Origin: Actinomycetota bacterium | GTDB taxonomy: Bacteria; Actinomycetota; Actinomycetes; Actinomycetales; Microbacteriaceae | Length of the DNA: 6,182 nucleotides | Reading direction: 5' to 3' | Assembly (NCBI GenBank): GCA_009703845.1 | Contig: WLFI01000046.1 | Span: 1 to 6,182, forward strand | In this document: positions 1 to 6,182 of the stretch, piece by piece | Layout of the letters: each line of letters begins with the position of its first letter | How positions within the stretch are numbered: the stretch's first letter is position 1 | Program-made: the position numbers and the translations under genes | Notes under the pieces: generated by a model | The model's database searches: none | Seen by the model: only the letters and a program-made list of their open reading frames with translations | Told to the model about the DNA's origin: nothing

Positions 1-742
1 CATCATCGGGCTCGGTCAACTCACCTGAGCGAATCTGCCTAGCCAACTTGGTGCCGGGCTCCACGATCAGCGCATAGGCAGAGATGTGGTCGGTCTCTAG
101 CTCCAAGGCGCTGTCTACGGTTTGCTGCCACTGCGCCATGGTTTCACCTGGAGCACCATAGATGAGATCTACCGAGGTGCCTAGACCCACCTGCTTGGCA
201 GCACCCACGGCAAATGGCACATTCTCAGGCTTATGCGTGCGCTCTAGCGTCTTGAGTACCTCTGGAATGGCAGACTGCATGCCGAATGAGACGCGTGTGA
301 AGCCAGCTGTGGCCAAAGTGGCCAGATAAGCATGGTCTACATTGTCAGGGTTCGCCTCGGTGGTGATCTCGGCATCGGCCTTTATGCCAAACGCATCTCT
401 GAGTGAGGAAAGCGCACCGGTGAGCTGAGTTGGCTCTAATTGGGTAGGTGTGCCTCCGCCAAAGAACACGGTAGACAGTTCGCGATTGGCTAGCCCGGCG
501 TTCTCAAGCACTCGCTGAGAGAAGGCTAGCTCAGCGCGCAGATTGCCGACGAAGTCGCCTGGACCATAACCCGGCAACTCTGCCGAGGTATAGGTGTTGA
601 AGTCACAGTAACCACAGCGCACCCTGCAAAAAGGCACGTGAACATAGGCGTGAAAGGTTTTGTTGGCAGAGTTTTCAAGCACGGATGCTGGAAGCGAGCC
701 ATCTGCGGGAACAGCCTCGCCGATCGGCAGCGGGCCAGCCAA
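1..742 (-). CDS. hemW: HemW heme chaperone, radical SAM (C-terminus outside window)
   Basis: The open frame runs from a TTG at 742-740 to the left edge, giving 247 codons with no stop. It encodes a radical-SAM protein of the HemW family, formerly called HemN-like or oxygen-independent coproporphyrinogen oxidase-like; HemW binds heme and delivers it to client proteins in the cytosol. The 4Fe-4S motif CRVRCGYC (C39, C43, C46) follows HVPF and is followed by DFNTY. The CxxxCxxCxF pattern, without a fourth Cys, fits HemW rather than true HemN. A GGGTP loop (95-99) for SAM binding, TEANPD (128-133), RVSFGMQS (150-157) and DLIYGAPGET (192-201) are all typical. The heme-binding HNxxY region would lie beyond the edge. 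The TTG start is forced by the lepA TAG immediately upstream in frame, and it has an AAGGG ribosome-binding site at 750-754, seven bases away. The family is certain; the exact start is likely, because the N-terminal stretch MAGPLP resembles related actinobacterial proteins from memory. Confidence 0.95.
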   Translation of the reverse strand, partial: MAGPLPIGEAVPADGSLPASVLENSANKTFHAYVHVPFCRVRCGYCDFNTYTSAELPGYGPGDFVGNLRAELAFSQRVLENAGLANRELSTVFFGGGTPTQLEPTQLTGALSSLRDAFGIKADAEITTEANPDNVDHAYLATLATAGFTRVSFGMQSAIPEVLKTLERTHKPENVPFAVGAAKQVGLGTSVDLIYGAPGETMAQWQQTVDSALELETDHISAYALIVEPGTKLARQIRSGELTEPDD

Positions 743-2602
743 CTACTTGCCCTTCTTCTCGCCCTTTTTCTCACTGTCTGATGAGAGCGCGGCAATGAAT
801 GCTTCTTGCGGAACCTCTACGCGGCCAACCATCTTCATGCGCTTCTTACCCTCTTTTTGCTTTTCGAGTAGCTTGCGCTTTCGGCTGATGTCACCGCCGT
901 AACACTTGGCCAGAACATCCTTGCGCATGGCACGGATGCTCTCACGAGCAATGATTCGAGAACCAACGGCGGCCTGAATCGGCACTTCAAATTGCTGCCT
1001 AGGAATCAGCTCGCGAAGCTTGCCGGTCATCATCACACCGTAGGCATATGCCTTTTCGCGGTGAACGATGGCGCTGAAAGCATCCACTTGGTCGCCTTGA
1101 AGCAGAATGTCTACCTTGACGAGGTCGCCCTGTTGCAAACCCGCCTCTTCGTAGTCGAGCGAGCCATAACCCTGGGTTCGGCTCTTGAGCTGGTCGAAGA
1201 AGTCGAAAACGATTTCGGCAAGCGGAAGGGTGTAGCGCAACTGCACTCGGTCTTCGCCTAGGTACTGCATGTCGATCATTACGCCGCGTCGAGCCTGGCA
1301 AAGCTCCATGATGGTGCCGACGTAGTCTTTAGGGCTCAGAATGGTGGCGCGAACCATAGGCTCGAGCACCTTTTTCACCTTGCCGGTCGGAAACTCGCTC
1401 GGGTTTGTTACGGTGAACTCTTTTTGGTCTTCCATGGTGACTTCGTAGACCACTGATGGTGCTGTTGCGATGAGGTCAAGGCCGAATTCGCGCTCAAGAC
1501 GCTCGGTGACGATTTCGAGGTGCAGGAGACCTAGGAAGCCGCATCTGAAGCCGAAGCCGAGGGCAACCGAGGTTTCTGGTTCGTAGACCAGCGCGGCGTC
1601 TGAAAGTTTGAGCTTGTCTAGGGCCTCACGAAGGTTTGGGTAGTCGCTGCCGTCGATCGGGTAAATGCCTGAGAACACCATCGGCTTAGGTTCGCTGTAG
1701 CCCTTGAGCGCAACCGTTGCCGGCTTGGCTTGGGTGGTGATCGTGTCACCAACCTTTGACTGGCGAACATCTTTCACGCCGGTGATGATGTAGCCCACTT
1801 CGCCAACACCTAGGCCCTTGGTTGGCTCAGGCTCTGGCGATGAAACTCCGATTTCGAGCAATTCGTGAATGGCCTTGGTTGACATCATCTGAATGCGCTC
1901 GCGAGGCGAGAACGAACCGTCGACCATACGAACGTAGGTGACTACGCCGCGGTAGGAGTCGTAGACCGAGTCAAAAATCATGGCTCGAGCTGGAGCGCTC
2001 GGGTCACCGACCGGATTAGGAATGGTGGCAACGATTTTGTCTAGCAGTGCATCCACGCCGATGCCGGTCTTACCCGAAACGCGAAGGCAGTCTTCTGGAT
2101 TGCCGCCGATGAGGTTGGCAAGCTCTTCGGCATACTTCTCAGGCTGGGCAGCCGGCAGGTCGATCTTGTTTAGAACTGGGATGATCGTCAGATCGTTCTC
2201 CATGGCGAGGTAAAGGTTGGCCAAGGTTTGGGCTTCGATGCCCTGAGCCGCGTCAACCAGCAAAACCGCACCCTCACAGGCGGCAAGCGAACGGGATACC
2301 TCGTAGGTGAAGTCAACGTGACCCGGGGTATCGATCATGTTTAGTGCGAAGGTTTGACCGTCGACTTCCCATGGCATACGCACGGCTTGAGATTTGATGG
2401 TGATTCCGCGCTCACGCTCGATGTCCATGCGGTCGAGGTATTGCGCGCGCATTGAGCGGTCGTCGACTACTCCGGTTAGTTGCAGCATACGGTCGGCGAG
2501 TGTCGACTTGCCGTGGTCAATATGCGCGATGATGCAGAAGTTGCGAATGAACGAGGGGTCGGTCTTGGATGGCTCCAGACTCCGCTTAGCGCGTGGCGAC
2601 AA
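743..2602 (-). CDS. lepA: Elongation factor 4 (LepA), ribosome back-translocase GTPase
   Basis: This is a complete 619-residue EF4, close to the usual 600-620. EF4 is a ribosome-associated GTPase linked to back-translocation or to ribosome assembly and initiation. The G domain shows P-loop AHIDHGKS (26-33), switch I RGITIKS (65-71), DTPGH (91-95), NKID (145-148) and SGKTG (176-180; many homologs have SAKTG). The beta-barrel and EF-G-like domains follow. The EF4-specific C-terminal domain carries [20 protein letters not shown] (566-585), which separates it from EF-G. The protein ends in a Lys-rich tail with two EKKG units. The start is TTG at 2602-2600, with GAGG at 2609-2612 six bases upstream. 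No other plausible start lies closer to the conserved [16 protein letters not shown] block. It heads the lepA-hemW unit and is divergent from rpsT. The family call is near certain. Confidence 0.98.
   Translation of the reverse strand: MSPRAKRSLEPSKTDPSFIRNFCIIAHIDHGKSTLADRMLQLTGVVDDRSMRAQYLDRMDIERERGITIKSQAVRMPWEVDGQTFALNMIDTPGHVDFTYEVSRSLAACEGAVLLVDAAQGIEAQTLANLYLAMENDLTIIPVLNKIDLPAAQPEKYAEELANLIGGNPEDCLRVSGKTGIGVDALLDKIVATIPNPVGDPSAPARAMIFDSVYDSYRGVVTYVRMVDGSFSPRERIQMMSTKAIHELLEIGVSSPEPEPTKGLGVGEVGYIITGVKDVRQSKVGDTITTQAKPATVALKGYSEPKPMVFSGIYPIDGSDYPNLREALDKLKLSDAALVYEPETSVALGFGFRCGFLGLLHLEIVTERLEREFGLDLIATAPSVVYEVTMEDQKEFTVTNPSEFPTGKVKKVLEPMVRATILSPKDYVGTIMELCQARRGVMIDMQYLGEDRVQLRYTLPLAEIVFDFFDQLKSRTQGYGSLDYEEAGLQQGDLVKVDILLQGDQVDAFSAIVHREKAYAYGVMMTGKLRELIPRQQFEVPIQAAVGSRIIARESIRAMRKDVLAKCYGGDISRKRKLLEKQKEGKKRMKMVGRVEVPQEAFIAALSSDSEKKGEKKGK
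749..772 (-). repeat. 12-bp imperfect tandem repeat at the lepA 3' end
   Basis: Two 12-base units on the minus strand, 772-761 and 760-749, differ at one base and each encodes Glu-Lys-Lys-Gly. Both contain AAGGG, so the purine-rich ribosome-binding core upstream of hemW is present twice. This is directly visible in the sequence. A short slippage or duplication origin is inference. Confidence 0.75.
750..754 (-). promoter_or_regulatory. Ribosome-binding site for hemW inside the lepA tail
   Basis: AAGGG on the minus strand sits seven bases before the TTG at 742 and lies within the last lysine and glycine codons of lepA. Because the lepA stop at 745-743 falls between this site and the TTG, a terminating ribosome can reinitiate at hemW. 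The site supports TTG 742 as the start. Confidence 0.6.
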
Positions 2603-2607
2603 GTTAA

Positions 2608-2612
2608 ACCTC
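2608..2612 (-). promoter_or_regulatory. Ribosome-binding site for lepA
   Basis: GAGGT on the minus strand lies six bases before the TTG at 2602. It is the main support for choosing this TTG as the lepA start, since there is no ATG between it and the conserved G-domain block. Confidence 0.7.
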
Positions 2613-2680
2613 GTTGAGTATCGGTGGCGTTGGTGGTTGCGATTGCAACTTGACTATTCTCGCACAACTCCCCCGACTTG

Positions 2681-2710
2681 TTGCCTTGTAGCCGTGTGTG
2701 CTGGTAGCAT
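2681..2710 (+). promoter_or_regulatory. Candidate housekeeping-sigma promoter for rpsT
   Basis: A -35-like TTGCCT (2681-2686) is followed after 18 bases by TAGCAT (2705-2710), a good actinobacterial -10 of the TAnnnT type. TG at 2702-2703, one base upstream of the -10, adds an extended -10 motif. Transcription would begin around 2716-2718, giving a leader of about 85 bases before the rpsT ATG. The placement is inferred from motif match only. Confidence 0.5.
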
Positions 2711-2741
2711 TTACTTCAGTAGCGGATGAGTGTCTCCATCC

Positions 2742-2782
2742 AAAACCCCCTAAAAAACATTCGAGGGTTTTCCACGTGAAAA
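2742..2782 (+). promoter_or_regulatory. rpsT leader with two overlapping short inverted repeats
   Basis: AAAACCC (2742-2748) can pair with GGGTTTT (2765-2771) across a 16-base loop. TTTTC (2768-2772) can instead pair with GAAAA (2778-2782). The two pairings share TTTT at 2768-2771, so they exclude each other. Both stems are short and AT-rich. They lie 20-60 bases before the rpsT start, where a ribosomal-protein autoregulation element could sit. No known motif is recognised, so a regulatory role is a guess. Confidence 0.25.
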
Positions 2783-2802
2783 TCCAAAATTGAAAGTGAA
2801 AC

Positions 2803-3063
2803 ATGGCAAACATCAAGTCACAGTTGAAGCGCATTGGCACAAACCGCAAGGCCGCCGAGCGTAACAAGGCTGTAAAGAGCGAGCTAAAGACCGCTGTTCG
2901 CGCAGCGAAAGAGGCTGCCGCCAACGGAGACAAGGCAGCAGCGTCTGCAGCTCTAGCGGTTGCAACCAAGAAGCTCGACAAGGCCGTTTCGAAGGGCGTT
3001 ATTCACAAGAACCAGGCAGCGAACCGCAAGTCGGCTATCGCCAAGAAGGTTTCCGCTCTCTAA
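2803..3063 (+). CDS. rpsT: 30S ribosomal protein S20
   Basis: This complete 86-residue protein has the usual length for bacterial S20, a primary 16S rRNA-binding protein of the small subunit. It starts with the family hallmark MANIKSQ and ends with the conserved [20 protein letters not shown] block (64-83). Most of the chain is Lys/Arg/Ala-rich helix, as expected for S20. It is the only gene in the window with an ATG start and the only one on the plus strand, divergent from lepA and convergent with the MFS gene. The ribosome-binding site is weak: GAAAG (2792-2796) six bases upstream has little match to the usual GGAGG. A promoter around 2681-2710 and the terminator at 3074-3112 suggest a one-gene transcript. 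In E. coli S20 represses its own translation; whether that holds here is unknown. Confidence 0.98.
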   Translation: MANIKSQLKRIGTNRKAAERNKAVKSELKTAVRAAKEAAANGDKAAASAALAVATKKLDKAVSKGVIHKNQAANRKSAIAKKVSAL

Positions 3064-3073
3064 ATCGAAACTT

Positions 3074-3112
3074 AAAAAAACACCTCGAGATTGTTCTCGG
3101 GGTGTTTTTTTT
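3074..3112. terminator. Bidirectional intrinsic terminator between rpsT and the MFS gene
   Basis: CACCTCGAGA (3081-3090) pairs with TCTCGGGGTG (3095-3104) over 10 bp with one G-U pair and a TTGT loop. The stem is flanked by A7 (3074-3080) and T8 (3105-3112). It therefore reads as a rho-independent terminator for rpsT on the plus strand and, through the A tract, for the MFS gene on the minus strand. It starts 10 bases after the rpsT stop and lies 11 bases past the MFS stop. Confidence 0.93.
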
Positions 3113-3123
3113 GTACGAAGTGC

Positions 3124-4314
3124 TTAGGCGGCTTTGATTGGTTTTGCCCGATCCGCTGCGAACCCGCAAAAAGCCTGAACCAGAGTTAGAGCAAAGATGA
3201 TCCATATACCAACCGACCAGCCGCCGCTTGCTTCTCGGATACCGGCCATCGAAAAAGCGACAATCCCCGCAAATACGTACCCCAAACCCTGAGAGGTAGC
3301 AGACAGGGTCGGTGTGATTGCTTTGTCTGCCTTGGTGCTAATCATGGTGAGAGATAGCGGGAACGTTGCTGCCTGGCCCAGTCCTATCAAGATGCAGGCC
3401 AATAGTGATTGTTCCAGCTCAAGGGCGAGAAAACCGACAGAGGTCACGAGGCTAACGGCCAGCGCTAACCAATCAAGTCTCTTGATTTTGGCAAACGAGC
3501 TGGCCAGCAACAGGCCGGTTGGAACGCCGACGATGGTTGCCAAGCCGAGTAGCGAGCCAGCTGCCTCGGGTGTGTATCCGCGTTCGATGAGAACGGTAGG
3601 CAGCCACGACAACAAGACGTAGAAACCAGCCGACTGAATGCCGAAGAATCCGAAGATTGCCCAGGTTACTCTCGAGCGCAGCACCAAACCAAAGTCGCGC
3701 GAGACACCTCGCATTTCGTGGGTTTCGAACTGATGTGGAGATGGCTCGCTCTGAACAGGGTTTTTGAGCGCAAGCTTCCAGAGCGCAAGAGCCAAAGCGG
3801 CGGGGGCCAACCAGACCATCAGGGTTAGATTCCAGTTACCAAGTGCAGCTTCAATTGGCACCGCGCTGGCCGCAGCGACGCTTGCAGAGATGGCCAAAAC
3901 GGTTGTGAAGAGGGCTGTGACCTGTGGAACATGCTTTGCGAATCGCCCTCGAATTACCGACGGCAGAAGCACATTCGAGACCGCGATAGCGAGCCCGGCG
4001 ACGGTGGTGCCGATGACTAGCGATGTGAAGCCAAACCAGCCCCTTATGGCCATGGCCAGCGTGAGGAGTGCAAGTAGCCAGAATAGTGAGCGTTCTAAGC
4101 CCAGTCGCTTGGCTAGGGCTGGCCCCGCAAACGCGCCGACGCCGAATGCGAACACTGGAATTGCAGTGAGAAATCCCTGCTGAGCAAGGCTTAGACCTAA
4201 GTCTTGGTCGATCAGCGGTAGCAGTGGTCCGACCGCAGCCAAAGGCGGACGAAGCACTAGAGCGTAAATCAAAACGGCTGCTAATGCCAGCCAAGCCCCA
4301 AAGCGCTTGGTCAA
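3124..4314 (-). CDS. MFS permease, CynX/NimT-like family
   Basis: This 396-residue integral membrane protein belongs to the major facilitator superfamily, most like the CynX/NimT branch (named for the cyanate transporter CynX and the nitroimidazole-resistance protein NimT). Supporting features are LRPPLAAVGPLLPLI (21-35) after the first helix, hydrophobic segments through both halves, AVSNVLLPSVIRG (111-123), a hydrophilic central loop around 184-212 between the two six-helix bundles, and GLGQAATFPLSLTMI (311-325). Substrate is not predictable: no cyanase, nitrilase or other metabolic gene is next to it. The start is TTG at 4314-4312, overlapping the holA TGA as TTGA, with AAGGG at 4324-4328 nine bases upstream. 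This predicts translational coupling to holA. It is the last gene before the bidirectional terminator. The family is fairly sure; the substrate is unknown. Confidence 0.88.
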   Translation of the reverse strand: MTKRFGAWLALAAVLIYALVLRPPLAAVGPLLPLIDQDLGLSLAQQGFLTAIPVFAFGVGAFAGPALAKRLGLERSLFWLLALLTLAMAIRGWFGFTSLVIGTTVAGLAIAVSNVLLPSVIRGRFAKHVPQVTALFTTVLAISASVAAASAVPIEAALGNWNLTLMVWLAPAALALALWKLALKNPVQSEPSPHQFETHEMRGVSRDFGLVLRSRVTWAIFGFFGIQSAGFYVLLSWLPTVLIERGYTPEAAGSLLGLATIVGVPTGLLLASSFAKIKRLDWLALAVSLVTSVGFLALELEQSLLACILIGLGQAATFPLSLTMISTKADKAITPTLSATSQGLGYVFAGIVAFSMAGIREASGGWSVGIWIIFALTLVQAFCGFAADRAKPIKAA

Positions 4315-5294
4315 AGTTCTCTACCCTTGACCGCCAAGAAGTGAATCAAACGCTCAAGCCGATACGTGGTGTCTTTTTCGGCACCCTTAGCGGCCGCGTC
4401 GGCATCGGCAACCATTTGCACTGCCTTACCAAGCGCTTCGTCAGACCATCCTTGCAATTCGGCACGCGCCTTGTTTAGCTGCCAAGAGGCGACCCCGAGT
4501 GAAACCGGCGTAGCTCGCGGATCGGCCGACATTTTGGCCAGCAGCCGAACACGAACGGCAAGCCCAGCAACTAGTGGAACCGCCTCTAGACCGGTTGATA
4601 AGCCGTGACGAAGCAGGGTCAAGGCCTCTGATGGCCTGCCTGCAAGAGCGGCGTCAGCGATTTTGAAAGAACTGGTCTCGACTCGACCAGCAAAGTTCTG
4701 GTCGACCATTTCTTGAGTGATGGTGTCTTCGTTGTCGGCCAGAAGTTGATTACACGCGGCAGCCAACTCGGCAACTTCACCCGAAAACGCGTCAATCAGC
4801 GCCTTGATTGCCCCAGCCGAGATCTTTCTGCCCGCGTCTTGAAAATGCCCGTTGAGAAAATCTGTGCGCGTGTAATCTTTGTCAAACTTTGGACAAACTA
4901 CTTCGATGGCTTGTTCGCTCGCGCGAATTGCATCGAGCAGCGCCTTTCCGCGAACGCTGGTGGCGTGGTGGCGAATCAGAACAAAGGTGTCTGCCGCGGG
5001 GTTTTGCAAATAGGCCTTGCCATCTTCGATGAATTCATCGGTGCAGCGGTCAGCGTCATCGATGAGAATGAGCCGAGGTTCGGCAAATAGTGACGGGCTG
5101 GCAAGATTTAGAAGCTGGCCGGTTCGATAGTCGCTTGCGTTTAGCTCGCTGATTTCTAAGTCAGCGTACTTTTCTCGAAGTTGGTCTCTGATCGAGCGAG
5201 TGGCAACACTCGCAAAGTACTGTTCAGCACCTGAAATGAGCATGATGGGTGCGGGCTGCGCCCGTCTCCATTGCACTTGCTTCGCTGAACTCAC
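4311..5294 (-). CDS. holA: DNA polymerase III subunit delta
   Basis: This 327-residue protein is the delta subunit of the clamp loader, which opens the beta sliding clamp at the replication fork. The length fits actinobacterial HolA (about 320-330). The N-terminal AAA+-like domain has APIMLISGAEQYFA (15-28), in place of a functional Walker A as expected for delta, then SLFAEPRLILIDDADR (68-83), where the beta-clamp-contacting Ser-Leu-Phe region normally lies. The C-terminal collar domain ends with the typical GWSDEALGKAV (282-292) and YRLERLIHFLAV (311-322) helices. The start is GTG at 5294-5292, with AAGG (5302-5305) seven bases upstream overlapping the stop codon of comEC. A second GTG at codon 7 is possible but has no better ribosome-binding site. 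It follows comEC by 9 bases, the usual actinobacterial order, and its stop overlaps the permease start. Confidence 0.95.
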   Translation of the reverse strand: MSSAKQVQWRRAQPAPIMLISGAEQYFASVATRSIRDQLREKYADLEISELNASDYRTGQLLNLASPSLFAEPRLILIDDADRCTDEFIEDGKAYLQNPAADTFVLIRHHATSVRGKALLDAIRASEQAIEVVCPKFDKDYTRTDFLNGHFQDAGRKISAGAIKALIDAFSGEVAELAAACNQLLADNEDTITQEMVDQNFAGRVETSSFKIADAALAGRPSEALTLLRHGLSTGLEAVPLVAGLAVRVRLLAKMSADPRATPVSLGVASWQLNKARAELQGWSDEALGKAVQMVADADAAAKGAEKDTTYRLERLIHFLAVKGREL

Positions 5295-5300
5295 TGAATA

Positions 5301-5305
5301 ACCTT
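5301..5305 (-). promoter_or_regulatory. Ribosome-binding site for holA overlapping the comEC stop
   Basis: AAGGT on the minus strand starts within the TAA of comEC (5306-5304) and lies six to seven bases before the GTG at 5294. It decides the GTG over the in-frame GTG at codon 7 and suggests coupling of holA to comEC translation. Confidence 0.65.
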
Positions 5306-6182
5306 ATCTTTCGCGTTCGGTCAAGACGTTCAACGAACCATCGACTAAAGTCAGAGCAACCGCTCCTTGCTGATCAGTACGAAAGATTGCCGAACCGGCC
5401 TTTTCGAAGATTTCTAGCGCTCGTTTTGTCGGATGCCCGTAGCTATTTGACTCCCCCACCGAAATCAATGCGACCTCGGGTCTAAGGTCTTCAAACAGTT
5501 CGGCGTATTGATCGGCCGACCCGTGGTGGCTAACTTTCACGATGAGCGGCTTGCCAGCCGTTCGGTTGAGCAGGGAGTTTCGCAATCGCACGGTTCGCAT
5601 TTGCGCCCTCTCTCCGGCATCGGCAAAAGCAAGCAAGAGCCACTGGCGCGTTTCGACCCTCAGTATCACGCTGGCATCGTTGCTGTCTTCAGCCCCGGCA
5701 GCTCTAGGTTCTGGTGCAGCAACCACCCAATCTGCATCTCCGAGCCTGCCCCGGTCACCGACCTCTGCCGTCGAAACCGAGACTTTGGACTGTGCAAGCC
5801 GGCCGAGGGAGACGGCAACCATCGGTCTTTCATCGTCGAAAGGGCTGATCAGAGCCTCTCTCACTTGCACGTGGTCTAGCACGCCGGCAAGGCCTCCGAC
5901 GTGATCGGCGTCGAAGTGAGTTAGCAACAAGACATCGATTCGTGAAACGCCGAGGTTTTTGAGGCAATTGGCTACGGGTTCGGGGTCCCTTCCAACATCA
6001 ATCAACATCGTTTGATTCGAAGAGCGGATGACCGTGGCATCGCCCTGGCCAACATCGCACGAAACCACCTGCCAGTCGGTGCCTGGCCAACTTTGAGATC
6101 TGGCCACGGCGGAGCCCGAAAACGAAACGAAGGCGAGGGCAACTAGAGCGATAGCCGCGATGGCTTGTTTGCGCATCCGAGA
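5304..6182 (-). CDS. comEC: ComEC DNA-uptake channel, C-terminal MBL-fold domain (5' end outside window)
   Basis: The frame is open to the right edge (two more codons, Ser-Arg, precede the first visible ATG at 6176-6174), so this is most likely the tail of a full ComEC, the inner-membrane channel for single-stranded DNA in natural transformation. Numbering from that ATG, 290 residues are visible. A hydrophobic segment (5-25) matches the last membrane helix that precedes the soluble domain in actinobacterial ComEC. The metallo-beta-lactamase-like domain follows: DVGQGD (41-46), THFDADHVGG (86-95) with the HxDxDH metal motif, NDASVIL (166-172), FADAGE (184-189), SHHGSADQ (216-223) and GESNSYGHP (241-249). 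All are typical of ComEC tails. FADAGE replaces the more usual Gly-Asp, keeping the Asp. The gene is followed after 9 bases by holA, its standard neighbour. The alternative, a separate secreted MBL protein with a signal peptide ending near AVA (24-26), cannot be fully excluded without sequence to the right. Confidence 0.88.
   Translation of the reverse strand, partial: SRMRKQAIAAIALVALAFVSFSGSAVARSQSWPGTDWQVVSCDVGQGDATVIRSSNQTMLIDVGRDPEPVANCLKNLGVSRIDVLLLTHFDADHVGGLAGVLDHVQVREALISPFDDERPMVAVSLGRLAQSKVSVSTAEVGDRGRLGDADWVVAAPEPRAAGAEDSNDASVILRVETRQWLLLAFADAGERAQMRTVRLRNSLLNRTAGKPLIVKVSHHGSADQYAELFEDLRPEVALISVGESNSYGHPTKRALEIFEKAGSAIFRTDQQGAVALTLVDGSLNVLTERER

Noticed and set aside
526..795. A minus-strand 89-codon frame over the lepA-hemW junction
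   Set aside because: It lies out of frame with both real genes, which show strong family motifs on the same strand; it is Arg-rich noise.
2603..2700. A lepA promoter on the minus strand, with AATAGT (2656-2661 region) as a possible -10
   Set aside because: No convincing -35 lies 16-18 bases upstream and no TAnnnT hexamer was found in the interval, so lepA presumably has a promoter here but I cannot place it.
2604..2981. A 125-codon open frame on the minus strand covering the rpsT 5' half and the intergenic region
   Set aside because: It is antisense to a certain ribosomal protein gene, its protein is low-complexity Ala/Phe-rich with no recognised motif, and it would overlap the lepA leader.
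3764..4183. A 139-codon plus-strand frame antisense to the MFS gene
   Set aside because: It is a by-product of the hydrophobic codons of the permease; the composition is Ala/Arg/Thr/Pro-rich with no recognisable domain.
5508..5904. Two plus-strand open frames of about 120 codons antisense to comEC
   Set aside because: They mirror the conserved MBL-domain coding frame, show no family motif and have no clear ribosome-binding site.
1..6182. Mobile elements, CRISPR arrays, tRNA or rRNA genes, phage or defence genes
   Set aside because: Nearly all of the window is occupied by recognisable housekeeping genes and one transporter; I saw no transposase motif, no long direct repeat series and no cloverleaf-like sequence.

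Overview
The window looks like a stretch of core chromosome from a free-living actinobacterium. It most resembles a low-GC member of the Microbacteriaceae, such as the freshwater Luna-type lineages. The reasons are the gene neighbourhood (comEC, holA, rpsT, lepA, hemW), the actinobacterial style of the protein sequences, frequent TTG and GTG starts, and a base composition in the fifties percent G+C by eye, which is low for that family. The taxonomic call is inference from recall; no search was run.

Layout from left to right. Positions 1-742 (minus) hold the N-terminal 247 codons of hemW, the radical-SAM heme chaperone; its C-terminus lies outside the window. Positions 743-2602 (minus) are lepA, translation factor EF4. 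It abuts hemW exactly: the lepA TAG is followed directly by the hemW TTG, in the same frame. Positions 2603-2802 are the divergent intergenic region between lepA and rpsT, with a plausible rpsT promoter and a leader that can form small hairpins. Positions 2803-3063 (plus) are rpsT, ribosomal protein S20. A strong, symmetric terminator at 3074-3112 separates the convergent rpsT and MFS genes. Positions 3124-4314 (minus) encode a 12-helix-type MFS permease of the CynX/NimT kind. Positions 4311-5294 (minus) are holA, the DNA polymerase III delta subunit. Positions 5304-6182 (minus) are the C-terminal, metallo-beta-lactamase-like part of comEC, which runs off the right edge.

There are two transcription units on the minus strand: comEC-holA-MFS, ending at the shared terminator, and lepA-hemW, continuing left out of the window. 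rpsT is a single-gene unit on the plus strand. The genes cover DNA uptake (ComEC), replication clamp loading (HolA), translation (S20, EF4) and heme handling (HemW). Only the MFS permease looks like an accessory insertion into an otherwise conserved order. It is translationally coupled to holA by a 4-nt TTGA overlap.

I found no mobile element, CRISPR array, tRNA, rRNA or obvious new system. The points worth a second look are small-scale: the in-frame TAG/TTG gene junction with a duplicated ribosome-binding repeat, the dominance of non-ATG starts, the rpsT leader, the coupled permease, and the risk of mistaking the ComEC C-terminus for a separate secreted hydrolase.
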